NCBI GenBank assembly: GCA_028023455.1
Contig: JAQFVV010000256.1
Coordinates: forward strand, 1,289,001-1,353,000
DNA: 64,000 nucleotides
From: Epiperipatus broadwayi
Lineage: Eukaryota; Onychophora; Udeonychophora; Euonychophora; Peripatidae
Direction: 5' to 3'
How positions within the stretch are numbered: the first letter of the stretch is position 1; every line of letters starts with the position of its first letter. Below, one piece after another: positions 12,159 through 25,070 of this stretch. The notes under the pieces are model-generated. The model was not told the origin of the DNA. It ran no database searches and saw only the letters and a program-made list of their open reading frames with translations. A program made the translations under genes and the position numbers.

Positions 12159-14946
12159 ATATATATATATATCATGCAAAATGTTATAAAACAAAATACT
12201 GAAATTAATTCTACAAATTTTAATATATATATATTCATAGTCATGCTGTAAACTAGTTACAATTTTTATTTATTTATATATTGGTATATTGAAATTTATG
12301 ACTTGATTATAGTGTTATTTTTTAATATAATAATAGTAGATTATAAAGAGATAGAAATTTATGTATTTAAGCCATACATTGATTGTGCTATTTGTAATGG
12401 TACATGAATATAGCTATTATAAAAATAATATATCTTTTTTTTTTTAATAAAATAAAACAAATTTACAAACAAACAAGAATTGCATAATCAGTAGAGTGTC
12501 TAATACAAAATTAGGACCAATTATCTCCAGTTTATTGATAATAATCTATACATGAAATATATGTGTAAGTGAAAACGTTGACTACTTCTACAATATATTT
12601 CATTGTCAATACCAACTCCTTATACATTCTCTCTATAGGTCAGCCTAAAAGTAATGTGATGGTGTTTTGAATTTATTTTAAGCACCATAATAATCAATAA
12701 TCACTTCTATCTCCATTATATTATGATGTATAATGTTAGCTTATTGACATGTGGTTATTGCCTATGATGTGTAAATAATAAATTATTGTTCAGTTATCCC
12801 ACAAATCAAATAACAAAATATAATATGGTATACTATTAATAATGCATAGAAAAGAGAAAAGATACATTCAAAAACTAAATTTTGAATAAAATAAAATATT
12901 TTAGTACAATGCAAAAAAAAATAGTGAATGATAACACATTTTGAATCTGGCATAAATAAGCATTTTACTATACAATAAACCATTAAAGACTTTAGTTATT
13001 GTAGTAATAACTTTATATCATAGGCTAATTATAATTTCTCTGAAAGTATCAATTTTAATGTGCTATATATTGTAACTTTTTAATTAATTGATTATGCTGA
13101 TTGAGTATAATATAATAATGTATATTATAGTCCAAAATTTTAAATTTAGAAGTATAACTTGCACAAATAATTTAATATATAAGATTTAAAGAGAAAGTTC
13201 AGGGGAGATAAGAAATACATATCTTTTATTTGTAATTATTTTTTTAAGGAGATATGTAATTTTAATATAAACGATTTTAAGAAATACAAACCCGTATACC
13301 TATATAATTATGTTAGATTTAAGTAAAAGTTACAATAGCAAGAAATCCAATCTTGGAATTTTTATTATATTTCTTTAAAAGACGAGTTTTTTTGTTTTTT
13401 TTACATTGAATTCTGATAAATAAATACCAGTAGAATAATTTATTTTCTATAAAATAATGACATATATTTAAAAAATTGTAATGATAATAATAATTCAGGA
13501 GTAAATATTGTTGTTAAAATATTTTGGTTTCAACTAATGGAAAAGATAAAGTATTTTAAATTCTAATTTAAAATTGTTTAAACTTTATTAGTTTTAATAA
13601 TATTTATTGAGTTTATTATTATTAAATTTTAGATAGCACATTAATTATACTTAAAATGGTGATCAATTTTCAAATTATTGACCAATGAAATGTCATTGAT
13701 TGGGTTTGTTACATCATGCGGTCTAGACTTATAAAAAAAAAGAAGACGAACAAAGGGAGAGAATAGAGAGAAAAAGGAAAAAAGAAACAACAATAAGGTG
13801 AATCATTGATTCACGTAAAAGTTTGTAAAACTTATCAAATTTCATCTATCTTATTTTGTAAACAATAAAATAACTAAGTAAAAGGAGTACAATATATTTA
13901 ATAGTAATTTAAAAGGATGGAGTAAGTTTAAACCAAATTTTTGGTTTCCAATACTATTACAATCTGAAACTTCAAGTCACAATTTAAAATGCTATTGAAG
14001 TATACGCTCAAGAATAAATTATTATTAATAATAGTAAGAAAAACCATGAAGGACAAGGATTCTCAACTCCAATTAATTAAAAGGTGTAAATACTTTCACG
14101 TAAGAAAATATCTTTGTTTATCTCTGCTTTATTGATTAATTTAAATAATAACTTGATTATGAAGATGAGCAAAAATAAGTACAAAGTGATAACTTATATA
14201 AACTAATTAAATTAGTTTACTGAACTTTAAAATACTTTACTAATAGAAATGAAGACTTAAATCAAACTAGTTATCTTGTTATATTCATCATATATTCTAT
14301 AATTAAGGAATATTAAGTAAACGAATATGATAACAAATGTTTATTATAGATTTTCTAAAATAAAAGCTTATCTGAGGGAGAATATTTTGTTTAGCAAATA
14401 AGACTATCCTATTGTGCAAAATATTAACAGGATAAAGACTTAGTAAGAAAAGCTATAAATTTTTATAATGATAAGTTTTGATTAAATAATATATTGCCAG
14501 ATAATGAAGTTAAGTGGACTTATATATACGTTTATTTTCAGAATAAAACAATTATTAAATAAAAGATAATGAAAAGAAACAGTGGAAATAAGAATGATTT
14601 ATGGATTAACACTGTGCAGTAAAATTTAATAATAGAGAGATTAATACTCAAATATTTTTGGAACATTTATTTAACACAGTCGTTTAAATTTTTAGATAGT
14701 TATGCATATTTAACATTTAGAATATATTCTGACCTAAAAGATTAGACAAAGATGCATCGAATTTTTAAAGTGTCAAATTGTTATCAGTGTTTTATACAGG
14801 ATCCTAGAAGTTTCTAGTAAGTGGAGAAATAATATTAGTAAATTGCCAGGAGATGTGAAGCTTTATGCTGAAGACTATAATGATGTAAAACTAGATAGAA
14901 AAAAGATGTTTTTTTTGTTAATTTTTGAATAAAAAATTGATGTTAT
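12159..14946. other. AT-rich non-coding DNA
   Basis: No gene recognised. TAGGTCAGCCTAAAAGTAATG at about 12639 resembles a mariner end but has no partner. A purine-rich AGAAGACGAACAAAGGGAG stretch after a TATAAAA-like site (about 13730-13790) is followed by an AATAAA-containing stretch (about 13865). That looks somewhat like LTR architecture, but no second copy was found in the window. Confidence 0.5.
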
Positions 14947-14959
14947 AATGATGAATCAA
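14947..14959. repeat. 13 bp target site duplication, left copy
   Basis: AATGATGAATCAA here is repeated exactly at 16850-16862, on the two sides of the inverted tandem array. Confidence 0.8.
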
Positions 14960-16849
14960 AATTACGATAGAATGACAGCCTGTTAAGCTAAATTGCGCAG
15001 ACGCTGTGAGAATGTTGTTAATAAATGAATATCTTCGAACAACCACATGATATAGTATTTATATAAGTGTAAAAGGAATCCCTCTTACTCCTACAACTCA
15101 AATGTTTATATATGAGCAAATCTAAAGTAGTTGTAACGAAGGCGTGACTACATAATGGTCACTTTAAATTACTATATATAATGTCTGTATGAATGGCACA
15201 AATGAAATTTTCTAGAATTTACTGTAACGCCACTCCAAATGAAACTAAATCATATACGAATAAGCATTTATTTTATAACGTCTTGCGTACGATTATAATT
15301 ACGATAGAATGACAGCCTGTTAAGCTAAATTGCGCAGACGCTGTGAGAATGTTGTTAATAAATGAATACCTTCAAACAACCACATGATATAGTATTTATA
15401 TAAGAGTAAAAGGAATCCCTGTTACTCCTACAACTCAAATGTTTATATATGAGCAAATCTAAAGTAGTTGTAACGAAGGCGTGACTACATAATGGTCACT
15501 TTAAATTACTATATATAATGTCTGTATGAATGGCGCGAATGAAATTTTCTAGAATTTACTGAACGCCACTCCAAATGAAACTAAATCATATACGAATAAG
15601 CATTTATTTTATAACATCTTGCGTGCGATTATAATTACAATAGAATGACAGCCTGTTAAGCTAAATTGCGCAGACGCTGTGAGAATGTTGTTAATAAATG
15701 AATACCTTCGAACAACCACATGATATAGTATTTATATAAGAGTAAAAGGAATCCCTCTTACTCCTACAACTCAAATGTTTATATATGAGCAAATCTAAAG
15801 TAGTTGTAACGAACGCGTTATAAAATAAATGCTTATTCGTATATGATTTAGTTTCGTTTGGAGTGGCGTTCAGTAAATTCTAGAAAATTTCATTCACGCC
15901 ATTCATACAGACATTATATATAGTAATTTAAAGTGACTATTATGTAGTCACGCCTTCGTTACAACTACTTTAGATTTGCTCATATATAAACATTTGAGTT
16001 GTAGGAGTAAGAGGGATTCCTTTTACTCTTATATAAATACTATATCATGTGGTTGTTCGAAGGTATTCATTTATTAACAACATTCTCACAGCGTCTGTGC
16101 AATTTAGCTTAACAGGCTGTCATTCTATCGTAATTATAATCGCACGCAAGACGTTATAAAATAAATGCTTATTCGTATATGATTTAGTTTCGTTTGGAGT
16201 GGCGTTCAGTAAATTCTAGAAAATTTCATTCGCGCCATTCATACAGACATTATATATAGTAATTTAAAGTGACCATTATGTAGTCACGCCTTCGTTACAA
16301 CTACTTTAGATTTGCTCATATATAAACATTTGAGTTGTAGGAGTAAGAGGGATTCCTTTTACTCTTATATAAATACTATATCATGTGGTTGTTCAAAGGT
16401 ATTCATTTATTAACAACATTCTCACAGCATCTGTGCAATTTAGCTTAACAGGCTGTCATTCTATCGTAATTATAATCGCACACAAGACGTTATAAAATAA
16501 ATGCTTATTCGTATATGATTTAGTTTCGTTTGGAGTGGCATTCAGTAAATTCTAGAAAATTTCATTCGCGCCATTCATACAGACATTATATATAGTAATT
16601 TAAAGTGACCATTATGTAGTCACGCCTTCATTACAACTACTTTAGATTTGCTCATATATAAACATTTGAGTTGTAGGAGTAAGAGGGATTCCTTTTACTC
16701 TTATATAAATACTATATCATGTGGTTGTTCGAAGGTATTCATTTATTAACAACATTCTCACAGCGTCTGCGCAATTTAGCTTAACAGGCTGTCATTCTAT
16801 CGTAATTATAATCGCATGCAAGACGTTATAAAATAAATGCTTATTTGTA
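14960..16849. mobile_element. inserted array of ~336 bp tandem units in two opposed orientations
   Basis: The insertion is built from one repeated unit. Direct-orientation copies start at 14960, 15297 and 15633 (spacing 337 and 336 bp) at the shared word AATTACGATAGAATGACAG. The third breaks off at about 15814, inside the unit. The reverse-complement orientation then takes over, with copies ending at about 16135, 16471 and 16807 (spacing 336), plus a 42 bp remainder to 16849. Units differ at only a few percent of sites. No open frame, poly(A) tail or transposase gene is visible. Exact 13 bp duplications flank the block, so it went in as one unit. The end points fall at adjoining positions of the unit, so the outer ends are not ordinary terminal inverted repeats. 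Possible origins are a retrotransposed tandem-repeat RNA with twin-priming inversion, or a foldback-type DNA element. Confidence 0.8.
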
Positions 16850-16862
16850 AATGATGAATCAA
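16850..16862. repeat. 13 bp target site duplication, right copy
   Basis: AATGATGAATCAA, identical to 14947-14959. Confidence 0.8.
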
Positions 16863-19800
16863 GAAATAGGATTCATGGGAATAAAAAAATATCTATGCTA
16901 TTTGAATCTCAAATGAAAATATGAAGAGATGTAATGAAATGAATGGTAATAGTAATAAAATAATTGTGATCTCAGTTTTGTATGATAAAAAGTATAATGT
17001 TTGACATTTCTCATTAAATGTGATTTGCTTTGTAATGTAATTGTTAATATTACAGAAGAATACCAGATGGGAAGATGAGATTGTAGTATTAGTTGTGTGA
17101 GGTAGATTATGGTAAAAATATACAGTATAATAAGATAAGTTATAATTCCAAGATAGTGTGAAATACCTTCCTGAAGAATTAGTTAATATTATAATGGGAT
17201 TGTTCAATGTGACCCCCATATATGTACTTTAGTATGAGGAAATGAGAGGAATTTTCACAAAACATAGATGTTAATTTTCATAAGAACTTAGTAGAGAAAT
17301 CTGGATATTGTGGTACAATCATTAAGATAAAAATAACTACTTGTTAAAGAATAACATTCCATTAAAAAGAAAAGGAGACCACCATTCCTATATTTAGAGA
17401 TAATAATTTATTAAAAATCAATTTCTTATTTATAGAATTTTGGATATGATAAAGAAAGGTATATAATGAGCATTGTAGGTAGTCTAGTTATTCTTTAGAA
17501 ATATTATAGTTTCCTTCCTAGGTAGTAGAAAATTGGTTGTTAAAAGAACAATAATAAATGCAAAAAAATATTTTAGTAGTTAAGTAAAATCTGATGGATT
17601 TAATGCTAAAAGATAAAATATGAGATCAAAAGTGAGAATGAAAAGAAGTAAAAAGTGAACAAGATGAGTGACCATTTATTAATATGGAATCTTCATCTGA
17701 TTAATTATTTCAATATCATATGAATACTACATTGATAGTTATAATAACATTAACTAAATTTTTATAAGTAAATTTTATGAATAGAGTTTATACAGGCTTA
17801 TATTATGAAAGGTAATAAAATATTGTTTCTCTATGTAAACATTGCAAAAAGATAATGTATTATATCAGAAGATGAAAAGAAGATTTAAAAGTTGAACACA
17901 AAAAAAACACTCTTCGATGGTAAAATTAATTATCAATATGAAAGAAAATATGCTTGTTGATAATAGTAAATTTAATGTTTGAGGAATAGAACATTTATTA
18001 TGATATAAACGTTAAATTGAAAAGAAGTACGTTTATTTAATTTATTTATTTTTCAATGTAAATAATTGTGTTTACATTTTAATAATTTCATATGTATTTT
18101 AGAGTTTAATAATGTTATTCATTATTTGTTAAGTTGTTATTTTGTTATTTATTGTTACTACTGTTAAAATAAACATATATTTCACTATCAATAAATCTTG
18201 GACTAGTGACTTTATTTCTACTCAGAATTATTTTTATCACAAGGTCATGTCAAAGCACATAAATCATATATAAAAATGATTATAATCAAAATATAATTAT
18301 TAAACAATTTATAGGAGGACATAATAAATTATTTGTTTATTACTTGAAAATTATAATTATCTATGAATTTCTATTTAATAGTAGCATTTCGCATTAATTG
18401 AAAATGATAATATTTTAAAAGCCACATTATTATTATTTTAAAATCAAATTAAATTCATTAGAATTAAATCTTTCATTTTCTCTCTCTATATATATATGCA
18501 TAGATAAATAGATGATATTTATATTTGGAGATCTTATGGCTAGGATTATCACATTGATGCTGCACCGAGCAAATTTAGGATTTAAAGTTATATCAGTTTA
18601 AAAGATAGATTAATAATAGAATGTATTATAAGGTTTATATATTTTTAAGATGTAATTTAAAAGAGTAGATGCTAATCAAATTAATGTATTGAAGTGAATG
18701 GGAGAGCAGGATGTTATAGTTGTATTGCAAAGCTTTTGATGAAAGTAAATTATTATTCTGTATTATAATTAATATTTGTATAATGAAGATATTTGATATT
18801 CAAGTACAATTAAATCAGTTAAGGGGAAGTAAGATAGTAAATAATAAATATTAATTATTATACAGTATTATGATTATTAGAGTTATGTTAATTTTAAGAA
18901 GAAAATTTAATTTAGGTTTATAATGTTAGATATGATTATTATTAAGATGATTGGATCTTAGTAAAATCCTTCCTATTATCCAATTATCTCACTGTTAATA
19001 ATTGTTATTACATTATAAGAAAGTAATTATTATCCTTGAGATACCCATAAGGTAGCAGTGATTATTATAAGGTATTTTAGTATGCATTTGGTGTCGTTAT
19101 TTTTTATATAGTTTATTAAATAAGTGAAGGGTAGAATAATCATTATTTTTAATGAAAGATTATGTTAGTCAGTGTCTGTTGTGGGGATTTTTCTAATGAT
19201 TACATCAGGATACTAGAATAATAATAGTTGGAAAATTTCCAAAATGGCATTGAGGAGCATATACTATATGTCTCTCAATGGTAAAACCACTATATTGTGA
19301 CCATATCTTAAGTCTACCTTATGTTTTGTGTATTATACATTTCTAGTTAATTATTGAGTCTCATAAAGTGGCATTACTATAAATTTTATATTTTGATGTT
19401 TGAGCTGAGCTAAGAATTAGGATTGGAGCAAAAGGAAGAGAAGGTTACAATATATATAAATTGATCATTTTTAACATAAAATTTAAATTTATTTATATAT
19501 CACTGCTACACACAAAAAAAATACAAATGTAAATTGTCTAATAAGAAAATATACATACATGACACACACACAAAAAAAATTTATCATACAATTTTTTCTA
19601 TTTTATAACTATAAATAAGACTAAAATACTCTATAAATCTAATATTAATAAAGCAAATGTATTACAGAATATAATTTTGTCTAAAATTTCTTACCTAGGT
19701 ATCTTTGATCTTTAAATTTGAACTCAGAAAATAAAAACATCTGTAATATTTTAGAACAATCTTGAATTGTTGTGAATTTTCATGCATGCTCAAGAGATTG

Positions 19801-20859
19801 TTTCTAGAATACTTCAATGTTTTCAATTCAGTGTTCTATGGACAGTCAGTTTTTTTTTTTTTTGAACAGATGTCTTCAGTTCTTCAAAACTTCTTTTTTT
19901 TTTCTTTACAATTCTCTTCAAATTATGCTTTTTTTAATTTTCATTGAGCATTTTCTCTTATCTTTCTTTTCTTATTTTATGGTTTTGAGTTGTTTTTTTT
20001 ATAGAATATTGACTGTGTGTTTTCTAAACATCTGTAAGTGCAGAAAGACAATCAGAGCTCAGGGTGGGTCATTTAGCAGGTTCAGTAGGTTTTGTTAGAC
20101 AGGCTGCTTCAAGAAGATTTACATTCATATAAATTTCACAGTAAACTTACATCTTGATAATTAAATCTAGTGCTTCACCAATGATTTTTTATAACTATGA
20201 TAGTAAGTCTCTTCTTATTCTCCTTAAATTAATGAAAAGTTCCCTTAACTTCATGGAGCCTAATGATTCAATTACAGGGTAAAGCTCAGCTTGCCATATC
20301 TTTGATTCATTAAAACCAACTTGTATAGAGTTGCTAAACAACTGTCTCCTTCCAAATCATAATTTCTTCTGCATTTTAAAAGTGGACCTTAAATATTTTC
20401 TCAATTCATGACATATCCCCCAATTAAACAACAAATCATTATTTTTTGATGAACAGTTAATTTTTACTACACTTCTTTTTTTAAAGGGTTAAACAACTTA
20501 ATTATAACTCATTCAGTTTCTTATCTTTTTGCAAAACAAATTAATCACCTTAATTAACTTACATATTTAATAAATATAACTTTATAATCTAGATAATCCT
20601 TTTACAAACCAAAAATGTGACTAATTTCTTTTAAATTTCTGTTCTTTCTTTCAAATTAAAAAAAAAATAGAGCACAAATTAAATTTGTCATATTTCATTT
20701 CTTACAGTTTAACTCAAATTAATATTTGTTCATTTTTAAATATTACATTGATCTTTTTTATTAAAGAAAATGCTCATTTGTGTCAGAAGATTACATAAGC
20801 TTATTAAATTTATTGAACTCAATATTAGTTATAAAATATGTCTATCTGCAATATATATA
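16863..20859. other. AT-rich non-coding DNA
   Basis: No gene or element could be assigned. Stretches at about 17180-17880 are purine-rich and look like old decayed coding DNA, but no family motif was recognised. The frame at 16893-17219 (minus) has no recognisable domain. The frames at 19762-20098 are T-rich chance ORFs. CAATAAATCTTGGACTAGTG near 18188 has an LTR-like poly(A)-signal look without a partner. Confidence 0.5.
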
Positions 20860-20889
20860 TATATATTAAATGTTCCATAGCTATATTCT

Positions 20890-21345
20890 TTCAATTACAC
20901 TCCCCTTTTAAATAAAGATTTGAATTTTGCAATCCATTCAAAAGAACTTTCTCTTGAATGTATACTGCAATGATATTATATATATTGAAATTCAAGCTAA
21001 TTACAACAAAGAGTGTAAAATTAAGTAAGCAAGAATTTTAAATTGCAAGTAAACAAACAAGTTTAATTTTAAATATAGGACTGCACAATGATCATTTTTA
21101 TTCCCCAGGCACTAATATAGTAAATAGAAACAATACGTAATGCTAGTTGAAATCTATATAAAATATTTTAAATAATTCATATCTATATTTTTTTAGCCAC
21201 ACTTCCCCTTTGAAATAAAGAAAAACTTGAATTTTGAAGCCTATTCAAATGAAATTTTTCTTGAATGTATTCTGCGATGATGTTATATATATTGAAATTT
21301 AAGCTAATTTAAACAAATAGTGTGAAATTAGATAAGCAAAGATAT
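20890..21345. repeat. diverged tandem duplication, two copies, offset about 307 bp
   Basis: About 20900-21030 and 21205-21340 share AAATAAAGA, TTGAATTTTG, TTGAATGTAT followed by CTGC, TTATATATATTGAAATT and AAGCTAATT in the same order. TTGAATG is at 20954 and 21261. Copies are clearly diverged, so this is an old duplication. No coding potential. Confidence 0.65.
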
Positions 21346-23990
21346 TGAATATGTATTATATGAAAACAATAAAAAACATATAAACTAACTAAAGGAAATG
21401 TATAAATAAATAAAAACAAAACAATTTCTCATCTATATAGTCACTTTTAAATATTGCAATTAGAGGACTTGATTTTATCAGAAAGCCAATCCTCTGAATG
21501 AAATATTAAAAGCAGCTGTGTAGTCAAGTTCACTACAAAAACTATAAAAAAGATTTTGATAAAAAGCAAGAGATACATGGGTCTACTTTTGGATCTGGTA
21601 ATCCTTCTGAAACTGATGCAACTCATAAACAATCCAATTCTTCAAAATGAATATAGACAAAACTTTACAGAATTCCAAACATATTCAGATGTTAAAATCC
21701 ATTTCTTCTTTTATTAATTATAATAAGATCATCATGTGCAATATCCTTAAATACTGAGAAAATAATGGGATGTGAGAAGGGAGATGAATGAATAATTTGA
21801 GACATACTAACAAATAGTCTTGAATTTTGTCAGTAATAAAGAAGAGTTAAAATATATCAGAGTAAAATTAACATAAGGAAAACAAATCCTAAGATTTTGA
21901 GATATATATATATATTCAAATTGTATTCTTATCTCAGTGCATCTTTCACCTTAGCTAGCTCAATTACTTCACAACAATCAATTAGCCCATAAGCCAGACC
22001 AATCTCTCACACTATAAATACATTAGAACATACACTTTTTCAAGTAAGCCATATAACACGTTACAGTTTAATTTCATATATACATGATTTTTAGAGATAC
22101 TTAAATTAACTTCATACTGAATTGAAATAACAGTTGAAAAAGGTTAAGTGATTAACTGAAAATACTTACATGGATTATAATAATTTTTATAATAAGTTAT
22201 TACCATTGTGATAATTATTTTTTGTAGAGATTTCAAACTTCTATTCCATCACACATTAATGAAACATATGATATGCAAAAAAGATAAATGATTATGCACA
22301 CACACACATATATATATAACCATTAGAAACCAGTCAACATCCAAATATAGATAACAATCATCAATTCCAAACTGTTGTCAAGACAACCTTTTAACAATAA
22401 ACTCATTTAATCTTGAACATTATTACACTTGTGTGTATATATATGTGTTAAGAACCACTAATGATTTACATGTAAATAAATATGAATAAATGGCTTTATC
22501 ATGGCTAATAATGGTCATGGTGATCTAGAAATATACAGAAAAAAAATCATGATATTAAGAACAACAATGATACAAATCCTTAGATATTAAACATCAGAAC
22601 ATTTAAAATCCAGAAAATTAGTTAATTAATACTTTATTTTTTCAAATGCCATTTATATCATTAAAGCATGGATCCTCAAGAAATAGTTAAAAAATGTAGA
22701 AGCATTTGAAATATTGGCACTATTATAGAATATTTCTAATTCCCTGGATTGCACATTGGACTAATGTATTTATTTTAGAAAAACTTAATATTTACAAATG
22801 ACTTCAGTTCTAGTCAAAAAATTGATAAAGATTTATTCTACACACATAGAAAGCAGATCCAACAATGTTAAAAAAAGCTTGTATTGAGGAAAGATTGGAG
22901 GGTTGCCATCCTTTTGAGCATTTTTCATTGTGATAAATAAGAAGATTAGGCACATCATCTCCACGAATTCAATTAAAAATTACACAAGATCCCAAAATCA
23001 TGAAGTATATGGTAGGACAATGGGTGTGTTTCAAATGTACCAATATAGTCTTTCAAGAGATACACATTAAGATAATCTAGCTGATTTCATAATAAAAGAT
23101 CTAGATATCTGAACTCATTTAGTTCAAAAATAAATTGTTCTCATTGTTCATAATTTGAGTTTTTGTTGCTCAATAATTGTATATCAATTGTTCTTCTTGC
23201 ATAAGAGAATTTGAACTCATAATTGTGCCATTCAGAGGTTAGATAATCTACAACTTAGATTTTGAACTTACAAATTATACTTAATTAAAATTCTATTTAA
23301 GATTTGAATTTATCATCTCTGTTTATTTATAAACTTTATTAATTAAAGTATTTTTTAGAATGTGAATTCACGATTTTAATTTTAATCAAAATTAATTTGC
23401 TAATTGCTGTTTAGGATTTGAAGTTGTGACGTTTTGTTTCATTTTATAATATTGACCAATATTTATTTCATACAGACATTTATTAATTCATTTGAAAAAT
23501 TTATTTGCGAATGGAGATTATTGTTGACACTAATGTTTTTATTCTTTTAAATAGTCTCTTTTTAGTTTGTTTATTTTTAAGGTTCATTATTGCTAAAGTT
23601 GTTGGAACATGAGATTGTTTTTTCTCTCCCTCTTTCCTCTCCCATCTTAACATAACAAGTTCATAATATTGATATTTTCTAATATACTTTGTTGACCAAG
23701 TTATTGATTCTCAACGCATTTCTTCCAGCTAAAATTTTCTAGATGAAAAACAATATTGCTCTAATAATAACAATTTTTTTTTTTTGAAAAATCGATTTTT
23801 TTTTTTTTTTTTTTTTATGCCAAAACATTTACTGTAATAGGAAAACGGAAATAAAAATTTTCAATTTTATTTTTTTAATGTTTATTTATTATTTTGGGGA
23901 AATGAACTTATTATAGTTTTTAATTAATATAGTTTTTTTTTTAGATGATTGAAAAAAGTAATATTTTGTCTTTTTTATTTGAAATTATAG
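21346..23990. other. AT-rich non-coding DNA
   Basis: Microsatellite-like TATATA and CACACACA tracts lie near 21900 and 22300, with long poly(T) runs at about 23770-23817. The 61-codon minus frame at 21447-21632 has no recognisable features. If the exon at 23991 is real, this stretch is intron. Confidence 0.5.
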
Positions 23991-24077
23991 GTCGCGAAGC
24001 ATCTGAAACTGAAAACTCCCAACTCCGTTTATCTGCTAAAACCTTATGATAAACAGATGCACGTGTGTCCCCAAATA
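23991..24077 (+). CDS. probable internal exon of an unidentified host gene
   Basis: Eighty-seven bases (29 codons) are open in phase 0 and encode a peptide starting VAKHLKLKTP and ending KQMHVCPQI. The segment is preceded by TTTTTTATTTGAAATTATAG, a normal 3' splice site, and followed directly by GTAAGT, a consensus 5' splice site. It is distinctly richer in GC and CpG than the surrounding DNA and uses ordinary animal codons such as GTC, GCG and CTG. The next candidate exon at 34021 is on the same strand in the same phase, so the two may belong to one gene separated by a 9.9 kb intron. I do not recognise the protein. Confidence 0.6.
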
Positions 24078-24273
24078 GTAAGTTTTTAAAAAAATTATTA
24101 TTATTATTATTTTAAACTAAAAACTCATTTTCAGATCAGTTGATTTGAAAATATTTTTTTTGTAAATAATATTACAGTTAGTTGTTTAGCTCTGGTTTTT
24201 AAAACATCTAACTGAAGGAAATATTGAAGAAAAAAGAGAAAGAAGATCAAAAGTGAGATGGTTAACAGAGGAT

Positions 24274-25070
24274 AAACATTACCTTTAGTGGGCCAAAACA
24301 TATGCGCTCTGACGGAATAATTTCGAATTATAATGCATAGTTTTCAGCAATGTATATAATAAATTCCACAAAAATGGTGTCACTATTTCAAAGAATCCTG
24401 AATGAAAATCCCATAGATAGGGTGAAAATAACGTTTGCTGGTAGCAAATTGCCATTTCAGCTTATGGTTCTCTACATTTTGTGTATGGATATCTGTCTCA
24501 TCTGGATCCATGAAGTTCTTCTGGTACATAACAATAGAATGCATATATGTGCTATTATCAAGTCTGCCTAAGTTATTGTATGCAGCCACCCATCCATAAT
24601 AATGTGGATCTCTGGCAAAATGTATTGTTCTATAAGGGATTTAAGAGTAGTAGCCATCCTATCTAAAACTTCTGTGATGAAACACTTTCACAACCCCCTC
24701 TCTATGCAACCATATACCCAATGATCTCGCCATTCTCCACAATATTTTTATGAAAATATTTAGTCTCATCAACCTCTACAATTAGAGTCACTCCATCATT
24801 GTCTAATCCACTCAGCTGTAGTGGATTTCACTCAAAGTATCTTGCACATTTGTCTCTGCAAAAATTTGCCATGATAATTTGGGCACTTACACCAATCTCC
24901 TGAACAATGTAACCTTGTGGCATATTGTCAAAGTATCAACTGTACAGCAGATATTGTCAAAATACCAGCTTTACAACTACAGAGATAAAAAAATAATAAA
25001 ATTTTTAAAAAAATTTTGAAAATTATTCCACCCAAGTGCATATGTTTCAGCTCATTAAAGGTAATGTTTA
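24274..25070 (-). mobile_element. Merlin-type DNA transposon, inactive
   Basis: Imperfect terminal inverted repeats of about 36 bp begin TAAACATTACCTTTA at about 24273 and end in the complementary TAAAGGTAATGTTTA at 25070, with about 5 mismatches. They enclose a decayed minus-strand transposase. No clear 8-9 bp target duplication was found, so the exact outer ends are uncertain. The element lies 0.2 kb downstream of the candidate exon at 23991-24077, within its presumed intron. Confidence 0.7.
24383..24950 (-). pseudogene. Merlin / IS1595-family (ISXO2-like) DDE transposase, broken
   Basis: Read on the minus strand, pieces of the IS1595-type transposase appear in order. First is VQEIGVSAQ with NFCRDKCARYFE (about 24840-24910), the helix-turn-helix and linker. 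LIVEVDETKYFHKN (about 24740-24785) follows, with the first catalytic Asp in VEVDET. Last is AAYNNLG then NFMDPDETDIHTQNVEN (about 24490-24585), matching the conserved Y-H-FVDP-x-THTQxVE block with the last catalytic Glu in VEN. Stops and at least one frameshift lie between, so it cannot encode an active enzyme. The longest intact piece is the 68-codon frame 24383-24589. Family recognition is strong; clade needs a search. Confidence 0.8.

Noticed and set aside
12639-12660. mariner-like end TAGGTCAGCCTAAAAGTAATG
   Set aside because: No matching inverted end, no transposase and no clear TA-bounded element nearby.
14960-16849. CRISPR array reading of the repeated units
   Set aside because: Units are about 336 bp, adjoin without unique spacers and occur in both orientations; this is eukaryotic DNA.
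13700-18250. possible further LTR element (TATAAAA at about 13730, poly(A)-signal-like text at about 18190)
   Set aside because: I found no second copy of either end and no gag or pol motif between them.
20005-20033. 29 bp open segment between a good acceptor and GTAAGTGC
   Set aside because: Very short, as AT-rich as its flanks, and lies within T-rich low-complexity sequence; chance is likely.
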